The notes under the pieces: model-generated | Database searches by the model: none | The model's input: the letters and a program-made list of their open reading frames with translations, nothing else | What the model was told of the DNA's origin: nothing | Position numbers and translations under genes: made by a program | Part shown: piece by piece, positions 26,776-38,908 of the stretch | Numbering within the stretch: the first letter of the stretch is position 1 | How the letters are laid out: every line of letters begins with the position of its first letter | From: Prosapia bicincta | Taxonomy: Eukaryota > Arthropoda > Insecta > Hemiptera > Cercopidae | Direction: 5' to 3' | Assembly: GCA_036971475.1 (NCBI GenBank) | Contig: JBAIZL010000001.1 | Span: forward strand, 75,573,771 to 75,637,770 | DNA: 64,000 bases

Positions 26776-26801
26776 TCGATCTTTTGCTTTGGAGTCTTCA
26801 C
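26776..26801 (-). CDS. TMEM245: TMEM245 coding microexon 3 (26 bp)
   Basis: The acceptor is ttgcag before GTGAAGACTCC and the donor is gtaagt after GATCGA. It adds SEDSKAKDR, finishing the codon begun by exon 2 (A|GT) and ending in phase 0. Exon 4 alone would also be tested by frame: without this 26-bp exon, exon 2 (phase 1) cannot join exon 4 in frame with exon 5. The short length and lack of conserved residues mean it could be skipped or replaced by an unseen exon. Confidence 0.65.
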
Positions 26802-28019
26802 CTGCAACAAGGGCAGATATTAACAAAATATTCATAGAATACTTTTTTTTTAAAGTTTTTGAAAGTCTAAATTTTGTTATGAATCTAATAAAAAATATTT
26901 CTTTAATAGTTTAACATGATAAAAATACTACATCTTAGTGTATTTATAAAAATAATTTAAGTTGTGACAAACTCTTCAGATTCAGTGCCATTCCCTGATT
27001 TTGATGAAACCTTTTTAAAATTGTCTCGGTGCTAATAAATTGTTGTATTCATATAATATAAAACCACAATACAAACAGTCAAAAAATAAGCATAAGGTAA
27101 TGTGAACTGTGATTTGTTTTACTGAGATTTGTTGACTGAGGTAGAAGATGATTCATTATTAGATATAATATAAAGTATCAATTTAAATTTATTAATTCAT
27201 TAAACAAATCATGTGATCCAAAATAGTCAGTTATCAAAATTCGTTCTTTATATTTTTCTTGAAGGATCTTCAATTCAAAGTGCATTGATTTAAAAACTAT
27301 CAAAACCCACCAACAAATGAATTTCAATGTTTAATCAATTGACCTTTGAATCTGGATATATAAAGGTTATTCAAGTAGGTCAATGCTGCTGCAGCTATTC
27401 AAATGTTCATGATCAAAGAAATGCTCATATGTCCTGACTCCATTGCTTAGACGTTATATAATGCCATTTCTATTGATATTGTTTAGTCTCTAGTGTTATT
27501 TCAAAATGATTAATAGAATGCAGACATATATTTTCAGTTTTGCATTGAAATGACAAACGATATTTTAGATAAATGAAGTCTATGGCCTTGTTGGAATGAT
27601 TGGCATCATGGTACCTGATTACGTGAGAGCTTTTAAGGATAGACAGGAAAATGTCAATGACAAACAATAAACTGCATGCACATCCGGGATCCCAGAATAT
27701 TTGTTCAATGTCAGACCTGTAGACCACAGAAGGAAAGACTTGTAGAGACAGCTTATTCATAATTTCAACTGAACATTTAAATTTCTGAATATAAGTAGAA
27801 CCACTTGTCATTATATTGTCTAAAAATTTGCAATTTTGGAAATTGAGTTCACTATGAGTTCCTAGGCTGGTTACTGAGGAATACCAAATGAAAAAATTTG
27901 ACTTAAATTTTTTATTTTTTAGGCTGATATGACAAAGAAAGAAAAGAAACAACTTTTATTAAAACACTATCATAATGGGAGACAAGACATGGGTTTTTCT
28001 TATGGCCTGAGTAAAAATA
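26802..28019. other. TMEM245 intron 2, right-hand part unexplained
   Basis: AT-rich. A minus-strand open frame at 27470-27952 has no recognised domain and no matching splice context. It is left unassigned. Confidence 0.4.
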
Positions 28020-28770
28020 TCAGTTAATGATGGGTCAATGGTAAAGCATGCCTCTGGTGCTGGCTTTTACAATGACCACTTTGAGGGCTGCAGCCCAGTT
28101 GGAATTAATGCCAACAACTTCGATGGTGAGATTGCCGAGCTGCCGAAAAACTCTGTTCGATCTCCAGAAAGTCGGCAAGAGTTGTGTTCTTCATGGATTC
28201 ACAGGCTGCTATAATTTCACTAACTAGTAATACCTCCACAGACAGTGTGCAAACAATGAATGGACGAAAGGCCCTGTCAGGGATGATTGAAGAAGGGTGG
28301 AACATTGTGCTGCAATGGCTCCATAGCCATGTCGTCATTGAAGGAATTGTACACACAGACTAGCTAGCAAAGAAAGGTAATACCTTGCCACAGCCTGACA
28401 ATCCTATATCTCTATTGACAGCAAGAAGCCTGATTGAATCTAAAATCAATGAAAAAACAAGGGAAACCCAAAATGAAATGGACACTGGAACAATATGGAG
28501 GGGCCTGGCAGACAGTGCTAATACGAGAGCAGACATAGCGTACCTAGAGTGGAAGCTGTTGCCAGATTCAGAATGCTTACGGGCCATGAATATCTGCAAG
28601 ACCACCTATATAAAATAGGATTAGCAGCCTCAGATATTTTTCCTCTTTGCAACTGTCAAAAGATGGACGCCCCACATCTTCGGAATTCCACAGCATTGCA
28701 AGATGTGGAAGATCGAAGCCAGGTTAGAAGGAGAATGGCAGAAATGCCAAGATCTGGCATTGGATAAAGT
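28020..28770 (+). pseudogene. LINE RNase H and C-terminal relic (I-group-like)
   Basis: Plus strand with frame breaks: FFMDSQAAIISLTSNTSTDS (RNase H), then GWNIVLQWLHSHVVIEG and LAKKG, corresponding to 'LQWIPSHVGIxGNExADxLAKKG', with a stop where the Asp-containing turn should be. Then follows the tail VARFRMLTGHEYLQDHLYKI plus GLAASDIFPLCNC, as in 'RLLTGHxYLxxHLxRIGLxxSPxCxLC'. It may be the same family as the RT relic at 22200-22740, but it lies on the opposite strand. Confidence 0.8.
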
Positions 28771-29009
28771 AAAGTAAGTGTTAGTTAATGAAATGGTACC
28801 TACAACAATACAAGTCTAAATCAAAGCCAAAAAAATTAACTTAACATGCAAAGTTATGGTAACCATGTTTTAAGACAGACATGAAAATTTGTTAGTCAAG
28901 TACATGTAGCAAGAGTTAACAATAAAGGCAACTGCTTATTGTGCTACTCTGACTAAACTTTGACATAATAAGTGATGTGGCTTTCTGATTATGGAGTTTT
29001 GTTTCTACA

Positions 29010-29312
29010 GATATTTATCAGACCTCATCCTGCCAATCAAATCCAAAATCTGAACAATTTTTTTGAATGGAAACAGATTGACCACTCATCATACAGTCCA
29101 GAGTTTTAGGCGAGCAATTTTCACTTGTTCTGCTAACTAAAGATGTTTCTCAGATAAAGACAAGTGCTTCACCACAGATGAGGAGGCGAAAGAAGTCTTT
29201 GAAGACAGGTTATTCTCTCAAGCAACAGATTTCTATAACTTGTGGTACAAAAGCTCATACAGCTTTATGAAAAATATTGCAACAAACTGTGTAAAAAGAT
29301 TAAGAAATTAAA
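29010..29312 (+). pseudogene. mariner transposase C-terminal relic
   Basis: Recognisable pieces are WKQIDHSSYSPEF (from 'WEVLDHPPYSPDLAPSDFH', with the third catalytic Asp changed to Glu), FHLF-like residues in a shifted frame, TTDEEAKEVFEDRLFSQATD, then 'KLI...YEKYCNKL'. Several frameshifts; no termini were located. Confidence 0.7.
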
Positions 29313-30354
29313 CGAAAAACTCTTTTGAAATAATTGTTTTATTATATTTTTAAAGAAATCTAACCTTCCTTTCTCATTAAAATCATATTATATTTATATA
29401 TAATTAATTTGATACATATTTCTTTATACTCTTAGGATTGTGTTCCTGTGTTTACAGTTTCTATCTGCTTATGCTTCTATCTGTGAGTTCAAATAACATA
29501 TCTAATGACTACCAAATGAAGACAAAACAGAATAAAGGTATTGGAAAAAATAAATTAAAGAAATATAAATTAGATAGGAAACAGTTGTGTAAAAGAAAAC
29601 TTCAAATAACAAGAGATGTACTGTAAGTAAATATAGGTTTGCATTTTAAGTAAAATAAATGAAAATGTAGCTTTTAACAAAATATTGAATTTTCCTTTTG
29701 CGTAAGGGAAGATAGTAGAAAGCTTGTGGCTTGAAGTAGTAAGATAGTAGTAAACTTTAATGGTGGCTGTCATTTAATGATGTAGTAACTCTAGCAGTGA
29801 AATGCAAGGTATCAATCTGAACACTATGACTACATGAAGAAACAAGTCAGTGATTGGAATGGCTGGTACATACCAGTTCGGATAAATAACAATAAGACCA
29901 GTTATAACAATTCATAAAAATTAAAATAAAGGTAAAAACCCATATAAAGAAATAAATGTAATAAAACTGATTTAAAAAATAAACTACTAATGCTTGTAAA
30001 AAAACATAATTTTGTGGAAGTGAAGCTTGCGTTAAGAATGTGAAACACTGCTTGATAAAATTGTAAAAGCAAAAACAGGTTTGAATTATAACATATAGAG
30101 TGCAAGTACATAATTTTTTTTATGATAAAAAATCTTATTTATTAAAGTATAATAATACAAAGTACAGTTACTGAAAGTTCAGTGTGCAACAAAAAATCAT
30201 TTGTAGCAAAATGACTTCAAATCCCATCCTTGAGTTAAAGAATTGTTGCTAAATTAGTGCTTGATTTTACATATCAATAAAGAAGGAAGTCACAATCTGC
30301 TAAAACTTTAATTAGTCAGTGTTAGCTAACATAATCTGTTAAACTGCCAAGTTT
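29313..30354. other. TMEM245 intron 2, nothing recognised
   Basis: AT-rich, with short chance ORFs only. Confidence 0.4.
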
Positions 30355-30715
30355 TAAATGTATAGTGTGCGACCATGTATAGATGTATAGTGTAATCGTG
30401 CACTTGGCCTTGAGAGATCACAGTACGCGAGGCAGGAGGTAGACGGTCAGTATTTATACTTTCCTACAAACATGATGAGGATTGTCGAAACACTTACTTG
30501 CATGAGACAATCAATATTAGATAAATTTGATGATAAATTAGTTTTGGTATGAAATCATAAAAATCTTGAAATATGTGTAGATATATCGGATGCAGAAGCT
30601 GTTGATGTATAGAACATTCTGAATTTGTAGCATGTTTTAAGAAATGGTAGTATCTCCTGTGATCTCTCAAGGCTAACTGCAAGGTTACATGGTTCACACT
30701 ATACATTGTACATAA
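30355..30715. mobile_element. fold-back element with long inverted ends
   Basis: Left arm AATGTATAGTGTGCGACCAT ... CCTTGAGAGATCACAG. Right arm CTGTGATCTCTCAAGG ... CATGGTTCACACTATACATT. No ORF of a known family lies between. Probably a MITE. Confidence 0.7.
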
Positions 30716-30935
30716 AAAATGTACACTGACCGCATAATGTTGTTATATATCCCTAAGTTATAAGTGCACATTTTTTTGTTATGGTATTAAGCAATGTAAG
30801 ATCAGGTATTGGCAGAAGTTGCTGTAGATCAATAATACGTCAATTTGTTTAAGTTTATTGATTTCATAGCTTATTATCATGCCTTCATCAGTTTTTTATT
30901 TAGATATATCTAGTTCAATCTAATCGGTGTTTAGG

Positions 30936-32406
30936 AATAATCTTGGCACAAGGTTGTCAATCATAAACACACTAATAATCTTGGCACAAGGTTGTCAATC
31001 ATAAACACACTAATAATCTTGCCACAAGGTTGTCAATCATAAACACACTAATAATCTTGCCACAAGGTTGTCAATCATAAACACACTAATAATCTTGGCA
31101 CAAGGTTGTCAATCATAAACACACTAATAATCTTGGCACAAGGTTGTCAATCATAAACACACTAATAATCTTGGCACAAGGTTGTCAATCATAAACACAC
31201 TAATAATCTTGGCACAAGGTTGTCAATCATAAACACACTAATAATCTTGCCACAAGGTTGTCAATCATAAACTCACTAATAATCTTGGCACAAGGTTGTC
31301 AATCACACTAATAATCTTGGCATAAGGTTGTCAATCATAAACACACTAATAATCTTGGCACAAGGTTGTCAATCATAAACACACTAATAATCTTAGCACA
31401 AGGTTGTCAATCATAAACACACTAATAATCTTGGCACAAAGTTGTCAATCATAAACACACTAATAATCTCGGCACAAGGTTGTCAATCATAAACACACTA
31501 ATAATCTTGGCACAAGGTTGTCAATCATAAACACACTAATAATCTTGGCACAAGGTTGTCAATCATAAACACACTAATAATCTTGGCACAAGGTTGTCAA
31601 TCATAAACACACTAATAATCTTGCCACAAGGTTGTCAATCATGAACACACAAATAATCTTGGCACAAGGTTGTCAATCATAAACACACTAATAATCTTGG
31701 CACAAGGTTGTCAATCATAAACACACTAATAATCTTGCCACAAGGTTGTCAATCATAAACACACTAATAATCTCGGCACAAGGTTGTCAATCATAAACAC
31801 ACTAATAATCTTGCCACAAGGTTGTCAATCATAAACACACTAATAATCTTGCCACAAGGTTGTCAATCATAAACACACTAATAATCTTGGCACAAGGTTG
31901 TCAATCATAAACACACTAATAATCTTGGCACAAGGTTGTCAATCATAAACACACTAATAATCTTGGCACAAGGTTGTCAATCATAAACACACTAATAATC
32001 TTGGCACAAGGTTGTCAATCATAAACACACTAATAATCTTGCCACAAGGTTGTCAATCATAAACTCACTAATAATCTTGGCACAAGGTTGTCAATCACAC
32101 TAATAATCTTGGCATAAGGTTGTCAATCATAAACACACTAATAATCTTGGCACAAGGTTGTCAATCATAAACACACTAATAATCTTGGCACAAGGTTGTC
32201 AATCATAAACACACTAATAATCTTGGCACAAGGTTGTCAATCATAAACACACTAATAATCTTGGCACAAGGTTGTCAATCACACTAATAATCTTGGCACA
32301 AGGTTGTCAATCACACTAATAATCTTGGCACAAGGTTGTCAATCATAAACACACTAATAATCTTGGCACAAGGTTGTCAATCATAAACACACTAATAATC
32401 ATGGCA
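30936..32406. repeat. 38-bp minisatellite, about 38 units
   Basis: The unit starts AATAATCTTGGCACAAGGTT and continues GTCAATCATAAACACACT. Variants are GCCACAAGG, a CTCGG form, a GCATAAGG form and 32-bp units lacking six bases before CACACT. The same rare variant order (ACTCACT unit, 32-bp unit, GCATAAGG unit) occurs near 31271 and again near 32063, 792 bp apart (20 x 38 + 32), so a block of the array was duplicated. Confidence 0.97.
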
Positions 32407-32740
32407 CACTCATAATTAGAAGTAGGCTGAAACGATGAGTTTTTCAATAGTAGAACATTTACTCTGAACTCTTTTGCAAAAATAATAAAATAAAATGTTT
32501 CCTTTACTGGCCGCTATTCTAGATGTTTAATTTTCTGCTTTATGGTCCAAACACAGAACAGGCTGATAACAAATATTTTCTAAGTAGGCTTTTAGCTTTT
32601 CATAATGACTTGAGAACTGCACTGCTTTTTACCACCCAACCAAGTATAGAAGAGGGCTCCACTTCAGATAAGTGACCATGATTGAGTGATCCATTCCCTT
32701 ATTCTCAATACCTGGGAGTCATTATGTCCTTCCCATAGTC
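32407..32740. other. intron sequence, nothing recognised
   Basis: Moderately mixed composition between the minisatellite and the 152-bp tandem repeat. No supported feature. Confidence 0.4.
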
Positions 32741-33203
32741 CTACCTAATTCATCTATCATTCCTTATCTTCCTTTGTATAAGCAAGGAGACCCATCTTCA
32801 TCATTTTAGTCTACTTCGGGTTAGAGACCTTGCACATAAGATCCTATGATCCCGTATTCTACATAAAAAAGGGTTTTATCTACCTACTGGTACTACCTAA
32901 TTTATCTATCATTCCTCATCTTCCTTTGTATAAGCAAGGAGGCACACCTTCATCATTCTAATTTACTTCGGGTAAGAGACCTTGCACATATGATGCTATG
33001 ATCCCGTATTCTATATACAAAAGAGTTTTATCTACCTAATGGTACTATCTAATTCATCTATCATTCCTTACCTTCCTTTGTATACGCAAGGAGACACACC
33101 TTCATCATCCTAGTCTACTTCGGGTAAGAGACCTTGCACATAAGATGCTATGATCCCGTATTCTACATACAGAAGGGTTTTATCTACCTACTGGTACTAC
33201 CTA
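32741..33203. repeat. 152-bp tandem repeat, about three copies
   Basis: CTACCTAATTCATCTATCAT-like starts occur at 32741, 32893 and 33045, with a partial fourth at about 33196. Shared blocks include TCTTCCTTTGTATAAGCAAG, GAGACCTTGCACATA and ATGATCCCGTATTCTA. No coding potential was recognised. Confidence 0.92.
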
Positions 33204-33448
33204 CATTCACATTGCCTTGATTTTTTGTACAATAAAATAGCCATACTGGTCAAAAGCCTTAAAATTACAACAAAATTTACACAGCCTTTGTTACAAAAAG
33301 GTTCCTTAAGTCTGATGTTAGTACTTATAGTTCCTTTGACTCTTTGACATAGGAACTCTGATTCCAGTTATGTCTAAGGCTATTTTGACAGTTACTAAGG
33401 AATACTTTACACATTTTCTTTAAAGTTGCTTGTAGAGCAAATTAACTG

Positions 33449-33652
33449 ATTAAACTATAATTAAATAATACTTAACTAAGTGAATAAGTAAGGGCTTACT
33501 TGCTGACACGTTTTGAAACAATCGTTTCTTTTACAAAGCAAATCATCTTTGTAAAAGCCTGAGAGGCTTTACTTCGTAAAAGGAATGATTGTTTCAAAAC
33601 GCGTCAGCAAGTAAACTCTTATCTATTCATTTAGTTAAGAATTATTTAATTA
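33449..33652. mobile_element. fold-back MITE, family M1
   Basis: Inverted arms from AATTAAATAATACTTAACTA to its partner near 33652. Both arms contain GCTTACTTGCTGACACGTTT-type sequence and its complement CGCGTCAGCAAGTAA. The same family is complete at 41273-41424 and partial at 8698-8845. Confidence 0.8.
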
Positions 33653-34400
33653 TACTTGTTTTTACTTTGAAGGGAAACAGCATTTAGTATAATGCATATA
33701 CTAGGTTCTATTAGTTGTAATAAACTATGCACAATCTTTCGATTTTATCAAGATCGCTAGGTACAGATTTCGTACATTATAAACTTTAGAACTTACATCA
33801 AATCGTACTGAAAACTTTAGTATAATGAGTTCAAAATATTTATTTCATCAGTTACATAGTAGGCACAACTGTATGTAAGAACAACCTTCCTTATATTTCT
33901 TGATACTTAAAATTTACTTCTGTTTTTTTTTATTTTAGAAACAATCATTATACAAACTTCTTGATTTTTTTCTGCTTCTGCCTTGCTTTACACTTATTAA
34001 TATTTATAATAAATAAAAATGGCAAATGAATTTAAAATAAATCATAACCTTGTTATACAGATTACTAGCACCAATTACAAATTATAAAAAAAACTATGAT
34101 AAAAACTGTAAAGATTCTATAAAGCTGTACATGTTTAGACTTGTGACAATTTAATTTCTAGGAATAGAAGAGTGAAGAAAACCCATTGCTCTTTGGAACC
34201 AATACCAGAAAGATGAAGATGGTTGAAATGAAGATGTCCCATTTATTTACTTTAAATCTATTGAGAGCCTGTATTAATACTGGTTAAATAAATAATAAAA
34301 AAATTTAAAAAAAAAACATTTTGGTGCACCCTTGCTTCTTTTAACCTCCTCCTATTTTTCCAATTATGGTGCTTACAGACCCAACAACTGAGATGAGTTT
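33653..34400. other. TMEM245 intron 2, nothing recognised
   Basis: AT-rich, no supported feature. Confidence 0.4.
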
Positions 34401-34401
34401 A

Positions 34402-34745
34402 CATCTTGCAAATTGAGTTGAAATTTATTTGATAAATAATTCTTACATATAATCACTAACCTCGATCATTAAGCTGGGATGCCTTTAATGAATTTATTTC
34501 CCGGGAAACAAAACCCAAAGGGTTAAATCTCCGTGAGTTAGGTTTTTTAAAATAAAGACCAGTGACTGGTTTTCTGTCAGATTTTGGCAAGTGTTAGCAC
34601 AGGGCTGACTTCGATTAGCAATGCTTGTTCAAAATTTTACCTTGCGGTAGAAATGTGCAAGCGTACAGTACAGTGAGAGTGGTGCCTGGGCACCTGCGTG
34701 CATGTCGACAGTTGTCACAGTACACGCTAATGTTAAACGAGGACA
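34402..34745. repeat. interspersed repeat R2, copy 2
   Basis: Matches copy 1 at 5750-6090 in the same orientation, including CCCGGGAAACA, AACCCAAAGGGTTAAATCTC and AGCACAGGGCTGA. After about 34640 the copies become less similar. No domain recognised. Confidence 0.75.
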
Positions 34746-37602
34746 GCCATTTTAGGAGGTCCGTCACATTTTTAATTCTGACTGTAACTGATGGAACATA
34801 TTAAGTTACATGATATAACTGAGTAAAAGAGAGTGAAAGGGGATATCCATTTGAAGTTTCTAGATATTTTGTGTGGTTTGATTAAGTATAATGTTGAGTT
34901 TTTTTAAAGTTTATACACCAATTATATACTGGCTGTTGGTATTGAGGAGATGAGGTCTTTAATTGTGTGTGATTAATGAGTGCACTTGAGTTAATGGTTT
35001 TATTTTGGAAAGTATTTTTATAAAATGTCCATGTAGAACCTCGACATACATACTCTACGCCCAATTACACTACAATTCTCATTTGTTATTTGACCTGTTA
35101 AAATGTCATCAACTTTAAAATCTTATTCATCTTACATATTTTACTCTTCACAATTCATTACCCTAATCTTTCACTCTTTACAATCACATCATATAAAATT
35201 AAATATGTATCTGTTACTGTCTAGGTTGAAAATGGAACACAGTTTTTGAAACAATGCCATTATTTCAGTTGTTATTCTAGAAGTATTGAAGAGTTGTAAA
35301 ATGTTTAAAATTCTAGTATCTAATAACTCAAGTACATGATGGAAACAATAAAAATAAGGGTTTGTTTATTTAAAAACATTTACAAAATTAGTCTACTAAA
35401 TTATAACTTCTATTAAACAGATATTTTTCAAAGACTTAAATCTAAAATACCACACACAACTTATAGTTAAAGAATTAACATCTTTATCTAAAAGCATGAT
35501 ACGCCAATATACTAGCCAAAAAATTACAATGAACACACACAAAACTAAAGACTTACAAATCCCAGACCCAGATTTGATTATTTTTGGCATCCAGACTTTG
35601 ACAACAGAAGAAACAATGGAACTGCAGATTCTTGTAACTGCGGTCAAGACAACAGACAGAATTAACAACTGTAAAACCTAATTCAGTAAGACTTGTTTAA
35701 CACAGAATCTTGTCCATCCTAGTATTTTTTTCTGTTTAAACAATTTTTTATTTAAGGAGGACGATGAAAATTAGTTTTCTATATTAAACTAGTTAACAAC
35801 ATACTGAATTTATAATTTTAGTAAATATATGAAAAATGTACTGAAAACAAATGTTTTTGATCACACTAGGTGCTCTTTGTGACCTCTCTGAAGAAACTAA
35901 GAAAGATCACCTTAAGCAATTAAAAATGTTTTGTCTTAGTAAGTTTTTAATAAATTTATTCAAATTATAAATTCAAATTTATTCATTAGTTTAATATAAA
36001 TGTTAAAGTTTCACCACATTAAATCCATGAGTAAATTAATCATTTTCCTTATTCTATATCTAACTGAATTTTAATGTAGAACTCAAATGGGAGCACACAC
36101 AAAACACAGTCGATCCATTTGTAAAAATCAGTAAAAATATTAGCAAAACTATAATTTTTAATGAGGCTAGGTAAAGATCTACTAGGTAGAGAGATACCAA
36201 ATACTATGTTGCACACCTTATTTTAAAATTAAAACTTTTGGAATTGGCCCTACCATTGAAATTCAATATTTCTGATATAAAAAAAAAACAATCTTTAATA
36301 TACGTGCGTTGTTTTTTCAAACTCTATTAGACCATAAATGAAAGGCAAGTGAATAAAAAAAAATTGTTTACTAAACGTTATGAATACTTATGACTGCTCT
36401 TTGGTAATTATAATGACAACTTAAGTATTTGTTGTACCTGAAGATATGCTTTCCAATACCTTCCTAAAATGTTGCGGCCAATGAACTGAAACGAAGCTCC
36501 TTGGTGATGAACAACCAAGTCTTGGTGTTTCATTGAGGCTCCTTGTTATTTTGGAAGTCCTGCCTTTCTAGCCATTTTTCCAGTTCGTGAAAGATATTGA
36601 CTTCCGCGGTGCTAGGTTAAGGCTGAGGTAGATTACTAAAACACTCAACGATCTATTGGGATACACAAGCACTGAGAGAATGGACATTGCCATTAGCCAA
36701 ATCAATTCCAGAATTCAACATGTCTATTCTTTTCCTAGACAAGTCTCAGATAGATGGTCTGTACCGAGGCAACTACAATTCTCTTCCACCACATCCTCTT
36801 TCACTGCCGAGATTAGCATGTCAGCCTGTACTGGGCTGACTGACGACAACATTTACCTTCAAAGTGGCCAAGCGAAATAACAGCTCCTTCAATAATTTCA
36901 TTGGGACATTTCCAAGCAACCAATGACTTCCACTTTTTCCTTGAACCATATAAAAGTGGCTAGGAGGTAGGTGCTTTTAAACTAATGAGGGACTTAAAGA
37001 AAATATCAAGACCCATTTAAACTTATTGGCAGTTACATATTATGAAAAGGGTTATTGGAAAACTTCTCTACATGTACAAATTATTCTGCAGATTTCAAGA
37101 TCATTGTTTTGAAAAGTAACAACGGATGTATTTAAGCTATAGTACACCTAATGTAGTTTATTTACAAATTGTAGTACTTGACTTTTATTTATGACGTAAC
37201 TGAGGTTGAAAAAACAGCACTTTTATCAATTTTGTCTCAAATTAATAAAATAATTCTAAGCTGTCTGTAAAAAATACAAAATAATTTTCTAAAGATTTTG
37301 TTAACATTATAAGTTTGTATATTAACATACATGCCTAATTTTTAAAGTCTCTACATACCAAATTCATAACGATAATTAATAAAATAAATTCTGAAACTTC
37401 AATAATTAGCGTTATTATGTACTTCTAAGTTATAATAACTCCTATGACTAAAGAGGAGTGAAAGGTTAAGTAATAAAACTTGACTCTTAATTATTTAAAG
37501 CATTGCCTATATAGGTGACTAACAGCTTTGTAAGTCCAATGATTTGTTAATACAAGTATTTATGAAATTAACAAATTCATCTAGATTACTAACTTTTATA
37601 AA
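34746..37602. other. TMEM245 intron 2, mostly unexplained
   Basis: AT-rich. 35868-35945 carries GTTTTGTCTTAGTAAGTTTT, a diverged arm of MITE family M3. 36460-36960 is less AT-rich and has a short open frame (36656-36880, +) without a recognised domain; it may be part of an unknown repeat. Confidence 0.4.
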
Positions 37603-37604
37603 TA

Positions 37605-38466
37605 CAGTAAAACTCCATTTATCTGTATCAATTTGGACCTAGCTCCATTCAGATAAAGGAAAATTCAGTTAAAAAAGTTTCAATTTTAATTAATTACTGT
37701 ATGTATGTTGATAATAAGAAGAAAAGCTATATTTTTTTAAAGTTTTATATTTTGTCTAAAGTTTCTGAGCTAAGATTTTAGCTTTTTCGTAAATAATCAG
37801 ACATGAAATTGGGTTTCTCATAGAAAGTTGTCACAAAACAATTTGAAAACGGCATCTTCTACTTCTCTGTTTTTGCTACCTTCATAGATTTTCATGAATA
37901 TTTTTATCTGCATTTTTCAGCACTGTCACGAAGTTTAAAAGTACTGAATAGGTTTGCCCCTTTAATATATAAAATCGTTGATTGTTCAAAACTGTACATC
38001 TCAGCCAACTGTTTACTTTCCTTTAGGGAATTGATCTATAGTTAGTTTTCCCGCAAATGATAAAAACATAATAGAAAATAATAGAAAACTTAATAGAAAA
38101 TGACAACTCATTTTCTATTAGAAGAAATGGTGAACAACAAAACACACTCAAAAAGAAAACAACGGACCAACCGAATCAAAGACAATACTAATCAAACGAA
38201 TTGTTACTAACCAAAACAAATAGTAACAGATGGGACAGGCACCTGGTGATGGATGACAGTCAACTACAGAACTGCACTGAGACAGTGAATCAGTATCCAA
38301 ATAATGTTTGTGCTGTGCCTTCACTATCTTTGCAGAGAAAAAGCCAATAGCACACATAGACATAAAATTGTTTTGGAAATCGTAGTATGTCTCCATCTTA
38401 ATTATTTTTCTGAAAATCTGAAAGCTATTCGGATAATTAGCGATCTGGATAGTCGGAGTTTTAATG
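37605..38466. mobile_element. Tigger-like non-autonomous DNA element
   Basis: Left end CAGTAAAACTCCATTTATCT and right end GGAGTTTTAATG are imperfect inverted termini, each flanked by TA. The interior (about 860 bp) has no recognisable transposase. It includes a short hairpin formed by TAATAGAAAATGA and TCATTTTCTATTA near 38090-38120. Confidence 0.6.
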
Positions 38467-38908
38467 TAATAGGATATAGGAAACAATACAGTCCAAATTT
38501 ATAGACAGGACAAGCGAAATCCCAAAAAAATGATTGCTGGTGTCTATAATGAAATGAAGTGCATAAACCGTAACAATCGACATAGTAATAACAAAGAACT
38601 GTTTTACTGTTATACATTATGTATTTATATAGAGAGGAAGCACATTTCTGCTGCAACACAAGCAAGGCTGGAGAACATGTTCTACTGTCTTTAGTAAAAA
38701 AACTTCTACTTTTGGAACAAGAGTAATTACATTATACTCAAGTTTCTTCCAGTGAGTAATATACAAGTAATATTGTTATTCTTAAAGTTATAATTCTTCA
38801 GAAATATGTTATCAACTCTATTGGGAAGAACCATTCAGCCAACATATTTTACTCTGGTGTATATCTACCATTGGAGAATTCTGTTTTACTAAGCGTATTT
38901 CTAAACTA

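Noticed and set aside
30936..32406. Possible CRISPR-like array
   Set aside because: Repeats are contiguous 38-bp tandem units with no unique spacers, in a eukaryotic intron; it is a minisatellite.
35396..35681. Overlapping ORFs on both strands, considered as a possible exon
   Set aside because: No recognised domain, no convincing splice sites, and neither strand fits TMEM245 phase.
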